Below, piece after piece: positions 47,729 through 56,829 of a stretch of DNA of 64,000 nt. A program made the position numbers and the translations under genes. How positions within the stretch are numbered: position 1 is the stretch's first letter; each line of letters starts with the position of its first letter. The notes under the pieces are model-generated. The model ran no database searches. It saw only the letters and a list, made by a program, of their open reading frames with translations, and was not told the DNA's origin. Source of the stretch: Rhodanobacter sp. C01 (GTDB taxonomy: Bacteria > Pseudomonadota > Gammaproteobacteria > Xanthomonadales > Rhodanobacteraceae); assembly GCF_002001045.1 (NCBI RefSeq), contig NZ_MUNR01000007.1:1-64000 (forward strand), in the 5' to 3' direction.

Positions 47729-48091
47729 ATGAAAACCAGGACAGCTCTGTCAACATACTTCCTCGCAGTGGTAGTGCTAATCGGCTTTAGCATTGCTCTC
47801 GTCGGGGTTACGGGCGGCGTGGTGTTCATGGGCTCCTTTGCTATGGACAGCCCAACGTCAACTGCGGGGACCAAGGTAGACATTGCGTTGAAAATACTAG
47901 GCTCCATACTCACCGTATGGTTCGCACCTGCGCATGAGGTTCTGAAGATCATGGGCGCAGGTTGGTTCCTGCTAAATAACTTCCTTGTTGAAGCCATTGT
48001 TGCACCATTCTTTTGGGCGTTACTTGTACCGCTAGGCCTCTACTTCGCTAGGTGGCGCAAAGCCGTCGCTGCTAGTAGTAGTGGCACCTAG
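47729..48091 (+). CDS. Integron cassette 8: polytopic membrane protein
   Basis: 120 residues, about three hydrophobic segments (roughly 9-30, 44-62 and 84-106). No family recognised. The ATG is 3 bases after the cassette core. The TAG stop lies within the degenerate attC8. Confidence 0.65.
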   Translation: MKTRTALSTYFLAVVVLIGFSIALVGVTGGVVFMGSFAMDSPTSTAGTKVDIALKILGSILTVWFAPAHEVLKIMGAGWFLLNNFLVEAIVAPFFWALLVPLGLYFARWRKAVAASSSGT

Positions 48092-48142
48092 CAACTCGTT
48101 CAAGGCTGACGGCTTCGCCGCCGCTTTACTCCAGCATTCGGC
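48086..48142 (+). repeat. attC8, degenerate
   Basis: The central part is a close match to the other sites (CAACTCGTTCAAGGC...GGCTTCGCCGCCGCTT). The inverse core is ACCTAGC and the core is ATTCGGC instead of GTTRRRY, so recombination at this site is probably impaired. Confidence 0.7.
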
Positions 48143-48187
48143 TTCAAGAACCTTGAGGATGAACGAGTGGCATCATCGGGAGAGTCC

Positions 48188-48592
48188 ATGACCGACACGA
48201 CCTCGCTATCGGAGTACCTCGTCATCTCCCGCGGGCAGTGGGACAAAGACAGATCGCCCAAGGAAATACAGGCGGCGATTGACGACTTCTACATCTGGCA
48301 CGATCGACTCGTCAGCGAAGGGACGATGAAAGCGGGACAGCGGCTCGCGCGCGAGGTGAAAATCGTAACAAGACACGGCGTGGTTGATGGCCCCTTTGCC
48401 GAAGCCAAGGAGGTCGTGGGCGGCTACTGGTTCTTCCTGGCTGGCAGCCTGGCCGAAGCCGCGGCACTTGCTGCGCAGAATCCTTGTCTGGCCTGCGGTT
48501 TGACGTGCGAGGTTCGACCCATTGAAGGGGAACGCGCCAGCGCGTTCAAGTTGAGCAATGAAACGCCCGAGAATTTCGGCGATGGGGAATGA
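48188..48592 (+). CDS. Integron cassette 9: YCII-related (DGPF) domain protein
   Basis: A 134-residue soluble protein with the family signature VVDGPFAEAKEVVGGYWFF. YCII-related proteins form ferredoxin-like barrels, and some act as small dehalogenases or accompany sigma factors; function here is unknown. The ATG at 48188 has GGGAG 6 bases upstream; a GTG at 48167 is also in frame. The ORF is GC-richer than cassettes 1-8. Confidence 0.82.
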   Translation: MTDTTSLSEYLVISRGQWDKDRSPKEIQAAIDDFYIWHDRLVSEGTMKAGQRLAREVKIVTRHGVVDGPFAEAKEVVGGYWFFLAGSLAEAAALAAQNPCLACGLTCEVRPIEGERASAFKLSNETPENFGDGE

Positions 48593-48626
48593 TTCGCAGC
48601 GGAAGTCATTGCGTGCGGCTGCGGAG

Positions 48627-48682
48627 GCCTACCCTTCCCTCAAGGCGGCCGCCTTCGGCGCCGCTTAATTCCAGCGTTAGGC
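48627..48682 (+). repeat. attC9
   Basis: Inverse core GCCTACC (48627-48633, one mismatch) and intact core GTTAGGC (48676-48682), 56 bases, with the stem GGCGGCCGCCTTCGGCGCCGC. Confidence 0.8.
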
Positions 48683-48697
48683 CCTTGGGAGATAGCC

Positions 48698-49126
48698 ATG
48701 AGCCGATTGATGCGATTTCCAAGTGCGGTCAAACGCGACCCAGCGGTCGATGCCTGGATGCATGAACACCGGGGACCACTTGGCACCATTGCGCAGCAAT
48801 GGTTTGGCGTGATGCGCAACTGCGGTGACGATGTCCAGGAACTGTTGCACGATGGACATCCAACCGCGTGCATCGGTGATGTGGCGTTCGGCTACGTGAA
48901 CGCATTTACCAACCACGTCAATGTCGGCTTCTTCCTTGGTCCCGAAATGGAAGATCCACAGTGCTTGCTAGAAGGCACTGGCAAGTTCATGTGTCACGTG
49001 AAGCTCAAGCCGGGCAATGAGATTGACTCAACGGCACTCAAGATGCTGGTGGTGACCGCATACACTGGTATTCGACGTCGCCTGGAGCCGGGCCCCGACA
49101 ATCAGCCGCTTCGCGACTCGGCTTGA
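48698..49126 (+). CDS. Integron cassette 10: DUF1801 domain protein
   Basis: A 142-residue soluble protein with the DUF1801 (YdhG/YdeI-like) pattern: AFGYVNAFTNHVNVGFFLG, LLEGTGKFMCHVKL. DUF1801 is a small fold of unknown biochemical role. GGGAGATAGCC precedes the ATG. It shares the interval between attC9 and attC10 with a 5'-truncated VOC gene. Confidence 0.82.
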   Translation: MSRLMRFPSAVKRDPAVDAWMHEHRGPLGTIAQQWFGVMRNCGDDVQELLHDGHPTACIGDVAFGYVNAFTNHVNVGFFLGPEMEDPQCLLEGTGKFMCHVKLKPGNEIDSTALKMLVVTAYTGIRRRLEPGPDNQPLRDSA

Positions 49127-49453
49127 CTCAGACATCAGGCGTTGCACGAACTGAAAGGCTTCGAGATTCTTTATCGGGACGATGAGCTGGCAGTGGTGGC
49201 GCGCGATGGCACGAAGGCCTACCTTGTCCAGAGCCCGGAATTTGCGGCCAAGGATCGCCCGGAGCTTGCGATCGAAACCGACCATATCGACGAGATTTTT
49301 CGGGACATCTCGACGCGGGTTCCCCATCTGCTTCATCCCAATGCGCGGACCGTCTCCCTGAAACCATGGGGAGCAAGGGAATTTGCAGTACTGGATGAAA
49401 CGAGCGTGTGCGTGGTTTTCCGGCAATGGCCCGGCCATGAGCAAGATGGGTGA
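49127..49453 (+). pseudogene. 5'-truncated VOC/glyoxalase-like gene
   Basis: The frame reads KGFEILYRDDELAVVARDG...TDHIDEIFRDI...KPWGAREFAVLDETSVCVVF, typical of a vicinal-oxygen-chelate (glyoxalase/bleomycin-resistance-like) protein. It begins in the middle of the first beta-alpha unit. About 20-25 N-terminal residues including the usual start and first strand are missing, and there is no ATG. The only possible start is TTG 49142 without a ribosome-binding site. It follows directly, in the same frame, on the DUF1801 stop codon. A deletion that fused two cassettes explains it best. Confidence 0.65.
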
Positions 49454-49504
49454 CTATTCGTTCAAGGCGAACGACTGCGTCGCCACCTGGATCCAGCATT
49501 TGAC
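49448..49504 (+). repeat. attC10, degenerate
   Basis: It aligns over its full 57 bases to the intact sites (TATTCGTTCAAGGCGAACG ... CCAGCATTTGACC). Both cores have decayed: the inverse core is GGGTGAC and the core is ATTTGAC. This is the last recognisable attC of the array. Confidence 0.7.
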
Positions 49505-49524
49505 CGCAGGCGAGTGAGAGCGCG

Positions 49525-49914
49525 ATGAAACGTACATGGACCATCATCGGTGTTGCTGATGTCGCACGCAGCTTCAAGTGGTATCAGTCGCTGTTCGGAC
49601 AACCGGCCACCTTGCCCGCTCATGATTATTTCGGTCAGCTTGTCGACCCGGATGGAACCGTCCTGCTTTGTCTCCACCAGTGGGGATCCCACGAGCATCC
49701 GACGCTGACCAGTCCGGATCACGCCCAGCCTGGCAATGGGTTGCTGCTGTTTTTCCGCGTGGATGACTTCTCCGAGGCACTCTCCCGGGCTCGCGCACTT
49801 GTGAGCCGTCTTGAGGAGGAGCCGCAGATGAATCCGAACACCGGGACGATGGAGTTCGCACTGCGTGACCCTGACGGGTACTACGTCATGGTCAGCGCAC
49901 TGGCTGCGACCTGA
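49525..49914 (+). CDS. VOC family (glyoxalase-like) protein
   Basis: A complete 129-residue vicinal-oxygen-chelate protein: WTIIGVADVARSFKWYQSLFG at the start, DPDGTVLLCL, then the second module LLLFFRVDDFSEAL and FALRDPDGYYVMVSA. Such proteins include glyoxalases, dioxygenases and antibiotic-binding proteins; metal ligands are not conserved well enough to choose. It follows attC10, but I see no attC after it. It is either the last cassette with a lost attC or the first chromosomal gene beyond the array. Confidence 0.85.
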   Translation: MKRTWTIIGVADVARSFKWYQSLFGQPATLPAHDYFGQLVDPDGTVLLCLHQWGSHEHPTLTSPDHAQPGNGLLLFFRVDDFSEALSRARALVSRLEEEPQMNPNTGTMEFALRDPDGYYVMVSALAAT

Positions 49915-50162
49915 CCATTCCGCTGCGCAGACCCGGCCCGCTCCCGCTGACGCAGGTTCCTGCGAGCCTTGCGTCAAGCCTGGCGCGCGTGGCTTATGCA
50001 TCGAATTAACCTCGCCCGGTGCAGTCTGGAGGACCCATGCAGTCTGGAAGGCAAGGCCGCCGTACGGCATGCTGATGGAACCGTGCCACGCTGGATGGAC
50101 GGCATGAACCCCGCGCTGTCGCATTGACGGCGTGCCACAGCCCCATGGAGAGTACGACCGCT

Positions 50163-51569
50163 ATGCCGACACCACGCTCGGATGCACTGGTCTTTTTCGG
50201 CGCCACCGGCGACCTGGCCTACAAGCAGATCTTTCCCGCATTGCAGGCGATGATGCAGCGCGACGGGCTGGACCTGCCGATCATCTGCGTCGCACATTCC
50301 GGCTGGACGGTGGAGCAGCTGCGCCAGCGCGCCCACGACAGCCTGGTGCAGGCGGCTAAAGGCCACGGCGGCAGCGTCGACGAGGCCACGTTCGCGAAGC
50401 TGTCGGCGCGGCTGCAGTACGTCGATGGCGACTACAACGATCCGGCCACGTTCCAGCTGCTGAAGAAAGCGCTGGGCAGCGCCACCCGGCCGCTGCATTA
50501 CCTGGCGATACCGCCGAGCCTGTTCGGCGTGGTGGCAAGGAACCTGAGGCAGTCCGGCTGTGCCGATGACGCGCGCATCGTGGTGGAGAAGCCGTTCGGC
50601 CGCGACCTGGCCTCGGCGCAGGAACTCAACCGCACGCTGCATGAGGTGTTCCCGGAGCCGTCGATCTTCCGCATCGACCATTACCTGGGCAAGGAACCGG
50701 TGCAGAACCTGCTGTATTTCCGCTTTGCCAACAGCGTGCTCGAGCCGGTGTGGAACAACCGCTATGTCGACAGCGTGCAGATCACCATGGCCGAGCAGTT
50801 CGGCATCGATGGCCGCGGCAGTTTCTACGAAAGCGTCGGCGCGATCCGCGACGTGCTGCAGAACCACCTGCTGCAGGTGACCTCGCTGTTGGCGATGGAT
50901 GCGCCGATCGGCAGCGATCCCGCCTCGCTGAATGCGGAGAAGCTTCGGCTGTTCCGCGCGATGCGCCCGCTCGATCCGAAGGAAGTGGTGCGCGGCCAGT
51001 TCAACGGTTATCGCAAGGTCGACGGCGTGGCACCGGATTCCAATGTGGAGACCTTCGTCGCGCTATGCCTGCACATCGACACGTGGCGCTGGGCCGGCGT
51101 GCCGTTCTACATCCGTGCCGGCAAGAGCCTGCCGATCACCAGTACCGAGGTGATCGTCGACATGAAGACACCGCCACTGTCGGTGTTCGACGAGATCACG
51201 CCACCGCAATCGAACTACTTTCGCTTCAAGCTCAGCCCCGAGGTGATCATTGCCGAAGGCATGCGGGTGAAGAAGCCTGGCGAGGCGATGCAGGGCGAAC
51301 CGGTGGAACTGGTGGCACGCCATCATGCCGCGGTGGAGAAATCACCGTACGAGCGCCTGCTCGGCGATGCGATCCGCGGCGACAACTCGCTGTTCACCAG
51401 CGACGAGTGCGTCGAGGCGGCGTGGGCGGTGGTCGATCAGGTGCTGAACCATGAGCAGGCCGTGAGCGTGTATGAGCCAGGCAGCTGGGGGCCGGCCGAG
51501 GCGGCGAAGATCATCAGCGGCACCGAGGGCTGGCACAACCCCGCGCCTGAAGCGAGCGAGCCATGCTGA
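50163..51569 (+). CDS. zwf: Glucose-6-phosphate dehydrogenase
   Basis: The first enzyme of the oxidative pentose phosphate route, making NADPH. The 468-residue product has the dinucleotide motif [16 protein letters not shown], a variant of the usual GASGDL. The substrate/active site is [16 protein letters not shown] and the core is [20 protein letters not shown]. The ATG at 50163 has GGAG about 12 bases upstream; in-frame ATG 50145 and TTG 50124 are less likely. It begins a gene run with HAD-tal-pgi-pgm and overlaps the HAD gene by 7 bases. Confidence 0.95.
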   Translation: MPTPRSDALVFFGATGDLAYKQIFPALQAMMQRDGLDLPIICVAHSGWTVEQLRQRAHDSLVQAAKGHGGSVDEATFAKLSARLQYVDGDYNDPATFQLLKKALGSATRPLHYLAIPPSLFGVVARNLRQSGCADDARIVVEKPFGRDLASAQELNRTLHEVFPEPSIFRIDHYLGKEPVQNLLYFRFANSVLEPVWNNRYVDSVQITMAEQFGIDGRGSFYESVGAIRDVLQNHLLQVTSLLAMDAPIGSDPASLNAEKLRLFRAMRPLDPKEVVRGQFNGYRKVDGVAPDSNVETFVALCLHIDTWRWAGVPFYIRAGKSLPITSTEVIVDMKTPPLSVFDEITPPQSNYFRFKLSPEVIIAEGMRVKKPGEAMQGEPVELVARHHAAVEKSPYERLLGDAIRGDNSLFTSDECVEAAWAVVDQVLNHEQAVSVYEPGSWGPAEAAKIISGTEGWHNPAPEASEPC

Positions 51570-52276
51570 GCGACAACGCCAGCGGTGTCGCTTCCGTGGT
51601 GTTTCTGCTCGACGTCGACAACACCCTGCTCGACAACGACCGCTTTGCCGCTGACCTCGGCGAAAAACTCGAGCAGGCGTTCGGCGCCACCGAGCGTGAC
51701 CGCTACTGGGCGATCTATGCGCAGCTGCGCGACGAACTCGGTTATGCCGACTACCTCGGCGCGCTGCAGCGCTTCCGCGCCGGGCTGGACAACGATCCGG
51801 CGCTGCTGCAGATGTCGGCGTGGCTGCTGGAATATCCGTTTGCCGACCACCTGTATCCGCACGCGCTGGACACCGTGGCACACCTGTGCACGCTGGGTCC
51901 GACCGCGATCCTGTCCGATGGCGACGTGGTGTTCCAGCCGCGCAAGATCCAGCATGCCGGTCTGTGGTCTGCGCTGGACGGCAACGTGCTGATCTACCTG
52001 CACAAGCAGCAGATGCTGGTGGCGATGCAGCAGCGCTATCCGGCTGCGCATTACGTGATGGTCGACGACAAGCCGCAGATCCTCGCTGACATGAAGCAAC
52101 GCCTCGGCCATCGGTTGACCACGGTGTTCGTGCGCCAAGGTCACTACGCCGCAGCGGCACCGACCGAACTGCAGTCCGCAGCAGACCTCACGATTGCGTG
52201 CATCGGCGATCTGCGCGGGCGTAAGCTTGAGGACTTCCTGCCGAGTACACCGACGATCGACCTGCCGGCCAATTGA
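51563..52276 (+). CDS. HAD superfamily hydrolase
   Basis: A 237-residue predicted phosphatase with all four HAD motifs: [12 protein letters not shown] (nucleophile Asp and acid), ILSDGD (Ser), a Lys in YLHKQQ and MVDDKPQ (metal-binding Asp pair). An alpha-helical cap follows motif I. The substrate is unknown. Its location inside the zwf-tal-pgi-pgm operon, overlapping zwf, suggests a sugar phosphate or a repair role removing dead-end phosphorylated sugars (inference). Confidence 0.85.
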   Translation: MLSDNASGVASVVFLLDVDNTLLDNDRFAADLGEKLEQAFGATERDRYWAIYAQLRDELGYADYLGALQRFRAGLDNDPALLQMSAWLLEYPFADHLYPHALDTVAHLCTLGPTAILSDGDVVFQPRKIQHAGLWSALDGNVLIYLHKQQMLVAMQQRYPAAHYVMVDDKPQILADMKQRLGHRLTTVFVRQGHYAAAAPTELQSAADLTIACIGDLRGRKLEDFLPSTPTIDLPAN

Positions 52277-52325
52277 AGCAACCCGAATTGAACAACCCAT
52301 ATCGAACTGGAGCCATGGAGCAAGC

Positions 52326-53429
52326 ATGAAAGCGACCCGTCAACTGCATGAACTCGGCCAGAGCCTGTGGCTGGACAACATCACCCGCACCCTGCTCGAC
52401 GACGGCACGCTGGCGCGCTACATCGCGGATCTCTCGGTCACCGGGCTGACCTCGAACCCGAGCATCTTCGATGCCGCGATCGGCGACGGCGATACCTACG
52501 ACGCCGGCGTGCATGCCAAGACGCTGGCGGGACTGTCCGGTGAAGAGCTGTTCACCGAGCTGGCACTGGAGGACCTGCGCCGCGCGGCCGATCTGTTCCG
52601 GCCGATCTTCGACGCCACCGACGGCGTCGATGGCTGGGTCTCGATGGAAGTCTCGCCGCTGCTGGCGGCCGACACCGCCGGCTCGATCGCCGCGGCCAAG
52701 CAGATCCACAGCCAGGCGCAGCGCGACAACCTGTTCGTGAAGATTCCCGGCACGCCGGAAGGCATCCCGGCGATCGAGGAAGCGATCTTCCTCGGTATCC
52801 CGATCAACGTGACCCTGCTGTTTTCCTGCGCGCAGTACGTGGCCGTCGCCGAGGCGTATATGCGCGGCATCGAGCGGCGCATTGCCGCCGGGCTCGGTTC
52901 GCGCGTGGGTTCGGTCGCCTCGCTGTTCATCAGCCGCTGGGACGTGGCCAGCAACCCGCAGCTGCCGGCCGAGCTGCACAACAAGCTCGGCATCGCGGTG
53001 GGCCAGCAGACCTATCGCGCCTATCGCGAACTGCTCGCCTCACCCCGCTGGCAGAAACTCGAAGCTGCCGGGGCACAGCCGCAGCGCCTGCTGCTGGCCA
53101 GCACCGGTACCAAGGATCCGTCCCTGCCGGACACGCTGTACATCAGCGCCCTGGCCGCCCCCGACACCATCGACACGATGCCGGAAAAGACCCTGCTCGC
53201 GTTCGCCGACCACGGCCAACTGCACGGCGTGATGGCCAGCGACGGTGGTGATGCCGACAGCGTGCTGGCGCAGATCGGCAAGGCTGGCGTGGACATCGAT
53301 GCCCTGGCACTCAAGCTGCAGGTCGACGGCGCTGCCGCCTTCGTCAAATCCTGGAAGCAGCTGCTGCAGCGGATCGCCGACAAGGCCAGCGCGCTGGCCG
53401 ACAAATCGAAAGGACCCGCCCTGCGATGA
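52326..53429 (+). CDS. tal: Transaldolase
   Basis: It transfers a dihydroxyacetone unit between sedoheptulose-7-phosphate and glyceraldehyde-3-phosphate. The 367-residue product matches the TalB-like type 2 family: [37 protein letters not shown], the Schiff-base Lys in [12 protein letters not shown] and SLFISRWD. The ATG at 52326 is chosen because the family N-terminus starts there. Its stop overlaps the pgi start as ATGA. Confidence 0.95.
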   Translation: MKATRQLHELGQSLWLDNITRTLLDDGTLARYIADLSVTGLTSNPSIFDAAIGDGDTYDAGVHAKTLAGLSGEELFTELALEDLRRAADLFRPIFDATDGVDGWVSMEVSPLLAADTAGSIAAAKQIHSQAQRDNLFVKIPGTPEGIPAIEEAIFLGIPINVTLLFSCAQYVAVAEAYMRGIERRIAAGLGSRVGSVASLFISRWDVASNPQLPAELHNKLGIAVGQQTYRAYRELLASPRWQKLEAAGAQPQRLLLASTGTKDPSLPDTLYISALAAPDTIDTMPEKTLLAFADHGQLHGVMASDGGDADSVLAQIGKAGVDIDALALKLQVDGAAAFVKSWKQLLQRIADKASALADKSKGPALR

Positions 53430-55090
53430 ACCATCCCCCTCTCACGACACTCCCGCAATGGCAGGCGCTCAAGCAGCACTTCGCCACGATCGGCCCGAAG
53501 CATCTGCGCGAGCTGTTCGCCGCCGATGCTCAACGCGGCAAGCAGCTGACCGTCGAGGATGTCGGCCTGTACCTGGATTATTCCAAACAGCGCGTCGACA
53601 CCGACACGCTGCGCCTGCTGCGCGAACTGGCCGAGGCCTGCGAACTGCCGCAGCGGATCGAGGCGATGTTCCGCGGCGACAAGATCAACAGCACCGAGGG
53701 TCGCGCGGTACTGCACGTGGCGCTGCGCGCACCGGCCACCGAAAAGATCCTGGTCGACGGCCACGACGTGGAGCCGGACGTGCATGAAGTGCTGGACCGC
53801 ATGGCCGCGTTTTCCGAACGGGTGCGCAGCGGTGCATGGCTGGGCCATACCGGCAAGCGCATCCGCAACGTGATCAGCATCGGCATCGGCGGCTCCGACC
53901 TGGGTCCGGTGATGGCGTATGAGGCCTTGCGCGATTACAGCCGGCGCGACATGACGTTCCGTTTCGTCTCGAACGTGGACGGCACCGATTTCGCCGAGGC
54001 CGTGCGCGACCTGGAGGCGGCCGAGACGTTGTTCATCGTCTGCTCGAAGACCTTCACCACGCTGGAGACGCTGACCAATGCGCACGCCGCGCGCGCCTGG
54101 TGCATCAAGGCGCTCGGTGACGAAAGCGCGATCGCGAAGCACTTCGTCGCCGTCTCCACCAATGCCGAGGGTGTGGCGAAATTCGGCATCGACACCGCCA
54201 ACATGTTCGGCTTCTGGGACTGGGTCGGTGGGCGTTACTCGATGGATTCGTCGATCGGCCTGTCGACCATGCTGGCGATTGGTGCGGACGGCTTCCGCGA
54301 GATGCTGGCCGGCTTCCATGCGATGGATGAGCACTTCCGCCATACGCCGCTGGAATCCAACCTGCCGGTGCTGATGGGCCTGCTGGCGATCTGGAACAAC
54401 AACTTCCTCGATGCCGCCACCGTGGCGGTGCTGCCGTACGAGCAATACCTGAAGCGCTTCCCCGCCTACCTGCAGCAGCTGACGATGGAGAGCAACGGCA
54501 AGCACGTGACGCTCGACGGCAAGGTGGTGGACTACAACACCGGCCCGATCTACTGGGGCGAGCCGGGCACCAACGGTCAGCACTCGTTCTACCAGCTGAT
54601 CCATCAGGGCACGCGCATCGTGCCGTGCGATTTCATCGGCTTCGGCCAGACCTTGAACCCGCTGCCCGCGCAAGGTGGCGGCGATCAACATGATTTGCTG
54701 ATGGCGAACCTGATCGCGCAGGGCGAAGCACTGGCGTTCGGCAAGACCGCGGAAGAGGTGCGCGCCGAAGGTACGCCGGAAGCGCTGGTGCCGCATCGCA
54801 CGTTCGAGGGCAATCGCCCCAGCAACACCATTCTCGCCGCGAAGCTGACACCGCATGTACTGGGTACGCTGATCGCGCTGTACGAGCACAGCGTGTTCGT
54901 GCAGGGCGTGATCTGGGACATCGACTCGTTCGACCAGTGGGGTGTGGAACTGGGCAAGCAGCTGGCGAAGACCACCATCGCCGAGCTGACCGCGAAGGAC
55001 GAACCGAAACTCGCCCACGACAGTTCGACCAACGCCTTGATCCATCGCTATCGCCAGCTGCGCGATGGTGCGACTTCGGGAAAAGCATGA
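53426..55090 (+). CDS. pgi: Glucose-6-phosphate isomerase
   Basis: It interconverts glucose-6-phosphate and fructose-6-phosphate. The 554-residue product (549 in E. coli) has [20 protein letters not shown], the family signature around [12 protein letters not shown], the catalytic Glu/His region [11 protein letters not shown] and the C-terminal GKQLAKT. Both ends overlap its neighbours by four bases (ATGA), so translational coupling across tal-pgi-pgm is likely. Confidence 0.97.
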   Translation: MNHPPLTTLPQWQALKQHFATIGPKHLRELFAADAQRGKQLTVEDVGLYLDYSKQRVDTDTLRLLRELAEACELPQRIEAMFRGDKINSTEGRAVLHVALRAPATEKILVDGHDVEPDVHEVLDRMAAFSERVRSGAWLGHTGKRIRNVISIGIGGSDLGPVMAYEALRDYSRRDMTFRFVSNVDGTDFAEAVRDLEAAETLFIVCSKTFTTLETLTNAHAARAWCIKALGDESAIAKHFVAVSTNAEGVAKFGIDTANMFGFWDWVGGRYSMDSSIGLSTMLAIGADGFREMLAGFHAMDEHFRHTPLESNLPVLMGLLAIWNNNFLDAATVAVLPYEQYLKRFPAYLQQLTMESNGKHVTLDGKVVDYNTGPIYWGEPGTNGQHSFYQLIHQGTRIVPCDFIGFGQTLNPLPAQGGGDQHDLLMANLIAQGEALAFGKTAEEVRAEGTPEALVPHRTFEGNRPSNTILAAKLTPHVLGTLIALYEHSVFVQGVIWDIDSFDQWGVELGKQLAKTTIAELTAKDEPKLAHDSSTNALIHRYRQLRDGATSGKA

Positions 55091-56733
55091 GTCAGAAAAT
55101 CAGTCCACTCGCCGGCAAGCCGGCACCGGCATCGATCCTGGTCGACATTCCCAAGCTGCTAGCCGCCTACAGCGACCTGAAACCGGATCCGTCGGTTCCC
55201 TCACAGCGCGTCGCGTTCGGTACTTCCGGCCATCGCGGCAGTTCGTTCGATCGCAGTTTCAACGAGTGGCACATCCTGGCGATCAGCCAGGCGATCTGCG
55301 AATACCGCAAGAGCAAGGGCATCGACGGCCCGCTGTTCATCGGTTTCGACACGCATGCACTATCGCAACCTGCGTTCGAGAACGCGCTGGAAGTGCTGGC
55401 CGCGAACGGTGTCGAGACAATGATCGCCACCGGCGGCGAATTCACCCCGACGCCGGCGATCTCGCACGCGATCCTGGTCTACAACAAGGGGCGCAAGACG
55501 GGCTTGGCCGACGGCATCGTGATCACGCCGTCGCACAATCCGCCGGACAGCGGCGGCTTCAAGTACAACCCGACCAACGGCGGTCCGGCCGACACCGACA
55601 TCACCGGCTGGGTGCAGAACCGCGCGAATGCCCTGCTCGAAGGTGGCCTGAAGGACGTGAAGCGCATGCCGTTCGCGCAGGCGCGCAAAGCCGCCAGCAC
55701 GCACGAACACGACTACCTCAACCACTACGTCGCTGATCTCGCCAACATCATCGACTTCGATGTGATCCGCGGCGCCGGCGTGCATATGGGCGTTGATCCG
55801 CTGGGTGGTGCCGGTGTGCACTACTGGGCACCGATTGCCGATCGCTACAAGCTCGACCTCACCGTGGTCAGTGCGGTGGTCGATCCGCAGTTCGCCTTCA
55901 TGACGGTGGACTGGGACGGCAAGATCCGCATGGATCCGTCGTCGAAATACGCGATGCAGCGATTGATCGCGCTGAAGGACCAATACGACGTCGCGTTCGC
56001 CTGCGATACCGACCACGACCGCCACGGCATCGTCACCCGCAGCAGCGGCCTGATGGTGCCGAACCACTACCTGTCCGTGCTGATCGAATACCTGTTCAGG
56101 CATCGGCCGCAATGGAACGCGAATGCCGCGATCGGCAAGACGGTGGTCAGCACGGCACTGATTGATCGTGTGGCGAAGCGGCTCGGCCGCAAGCTGTATG
56201 AAGTCCCGGTCGGCTTCAAGTGGTTTTCCGATGGCCTGTTCGACGGCTCGCTCGGCTTCGGCTGCGAAGAAAGTGCCGGCGCCTCATTGCTGCGCCACGA
56301 CGGTTCGGTTTGGACGACCGACAAGGACGGCCTGGTGCCAGCCTTGCTGTCGGCCGAGATCACTGCGCGCGAGGGCAAGGATCCGGGCGAGCTGTACGCG
56401 CAGCTGACCCGCGATCTCGGCAACCCGTTCGCTGACCGTGTCGACGCGGCTGCCACGCCGGTGCAACAGGCGAAACTGGCCAAACTTTCACCCGATCAGC
56501 TGAAGAGCGACCAGCTCGCCGGCGAAAAGATCGAACAGGTACTCGACAAGGCGCCCGGCAACGGCGCGGCGATCGGCGGCATCAAGGTCGTCGCCGCCAG
56601 CGGCTGGTTCGCCGCGCGCCCGTCCGGCACCGAAGCGATCTACAAGATCTACGCGGAAAGCTTCAAGAGCCAGGACCACCTGCAGAGCCTGCTCGCCGAA
56701 GCACAGAAGATCGTCGACGCCGCGCTCGCGTAG
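55087..56733 (+). CDS. pgm: Phosphoglucomutase (alpha-D-glucose)
   Basis: It interconverts glucose-1- and glucose-6-phosphate. The 548-residue product (546 in E. coli Pgm) has FGTSGHRG at the N-terminus, the phosphoserine loop [16 protein letters not shown], the metal loop DTDHDRHG and [11 protein letters not shown]. The ATG overlaps the pgi stop. The stop codon TAG is the first three bases of a REPIN-like repeat, so the gene's 3' end was set by that element. It is distinct from the AlgC enzyme at 8429-10771. Confidence 0.96.
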   Translation: MSQKISPLAGKPAPASILVDIPKLLAAYSDLKPDPSVPSQRVAFGTSGHRGSSFDRSFNEWHILAISQAICEYRKSKGIDGPLFIGFDTHALSQPAFENALEVLAANGVETMIATGGEFTPTPAISHAILVYNKGRKTGLADGIVITPSHNPPDSGGFKYNPTNGGPADTDITGWVQNRANALLEGGLKDVKRMPFAQARKAASTHEHDYLNHYVADLANIIDFDVIRGAGVHMGVDPLGGAGVHYWAPIADRYKLDLTVVSAVVDPQFAFMTVDWDGKIRMDPSSKYAMQRLIALKDQYDVAFACDTDHDRHGIVTRSSGLMVPNHYLSVLIEYLFRHRPQWNANAAIGKTVVSTALIDRVAKRLGRKLYEVPVGFKWFSDGLFDGSLGFGCEESAGASLLRHDGSVWTTDKDGLVPALLSAEITAREGKDPGELYAQLTRDLGNPFADRVDAAATPVQQAKLAKLSPDQLKSDQLAGEKIEQVLDKAPGNGAAIGGIKVVAASGWFAARPSGTEAIYKIYAESFKSQDHLQSLLAEAQKIVDAALA

Positions 56734-56802
56734 GAGCGCACCCTGTGCGCGAGCTTTTTGCCAGATCACACCAAAAGCATTCGCGCACAGGGTGCGCTCC
56801 TA
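56731..56802. repeat. REPIN-like double palindrome between pgm and tkt
   Basis: Two perfect 22-base inverted arms, TAGGAGCGCACCCTGTGCGC(GA) at 56731-56752 and its complement at 56781-56802, flank a 28-base spacer. Each arm contains its own hairpin (GCGCAC CCT GTGCGC). This is the layout of paired REP sequences mobilised by RAYT transposases, common in Pseudomonas and xanthomonads. It may also stabilise or terminate the upstream mRNA. Confidence 0.8.
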
Positions 56803-56829
56803 CAACACCACCATTCCCGGAGAACCACC

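Larger units (their letters stand above)
43354..49504. mobile_element. Chromosomal integron with cassette array
   Basis: A leftward integron integrase gene, an attI-like junction and an array of promoterless-looking small genes, all on the + strand, separated by ten attC sites of 56-63 bases. The sites share a common core (TCGTTCAAGGCGGACGG ... CCGCTTAACTCCAGCGTTAG). That uniformity is the hallmark of a sedentary chromosomal integron rather than a mobile class 1-3 element. Cassette DNA is visibly AT-richer than the flanks. The array lies between ndvB and zwf. attC sites become degenerate toward the zwf end. Confidence 0.93.

Noticed and set aside
45064-49504. Regularly spaced conserved repeats considered as a CRISPR or REP array
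   Set aside because: Spacing is 350-560 bases with a gene in each interval, and the ends are GTTRRRY/RYYYAAC cores. These are attC sites.
50020-50048. Direct repeat TGCAGTCTGGA (two copies, 18 bases apart) upstream of zwf
   Set aside because: Short and probably a local duplication. It has no attC-like arms and no flanking mobile gene, so it is not evidence of an array end.
50124-50162. Earlier zwf start sites (TTG 50124, ATG 50145)
   Set aside because: No ribosome-binding site before either, and they add residues not typical of the family. The ATG at 50163 has GGAG upstream.
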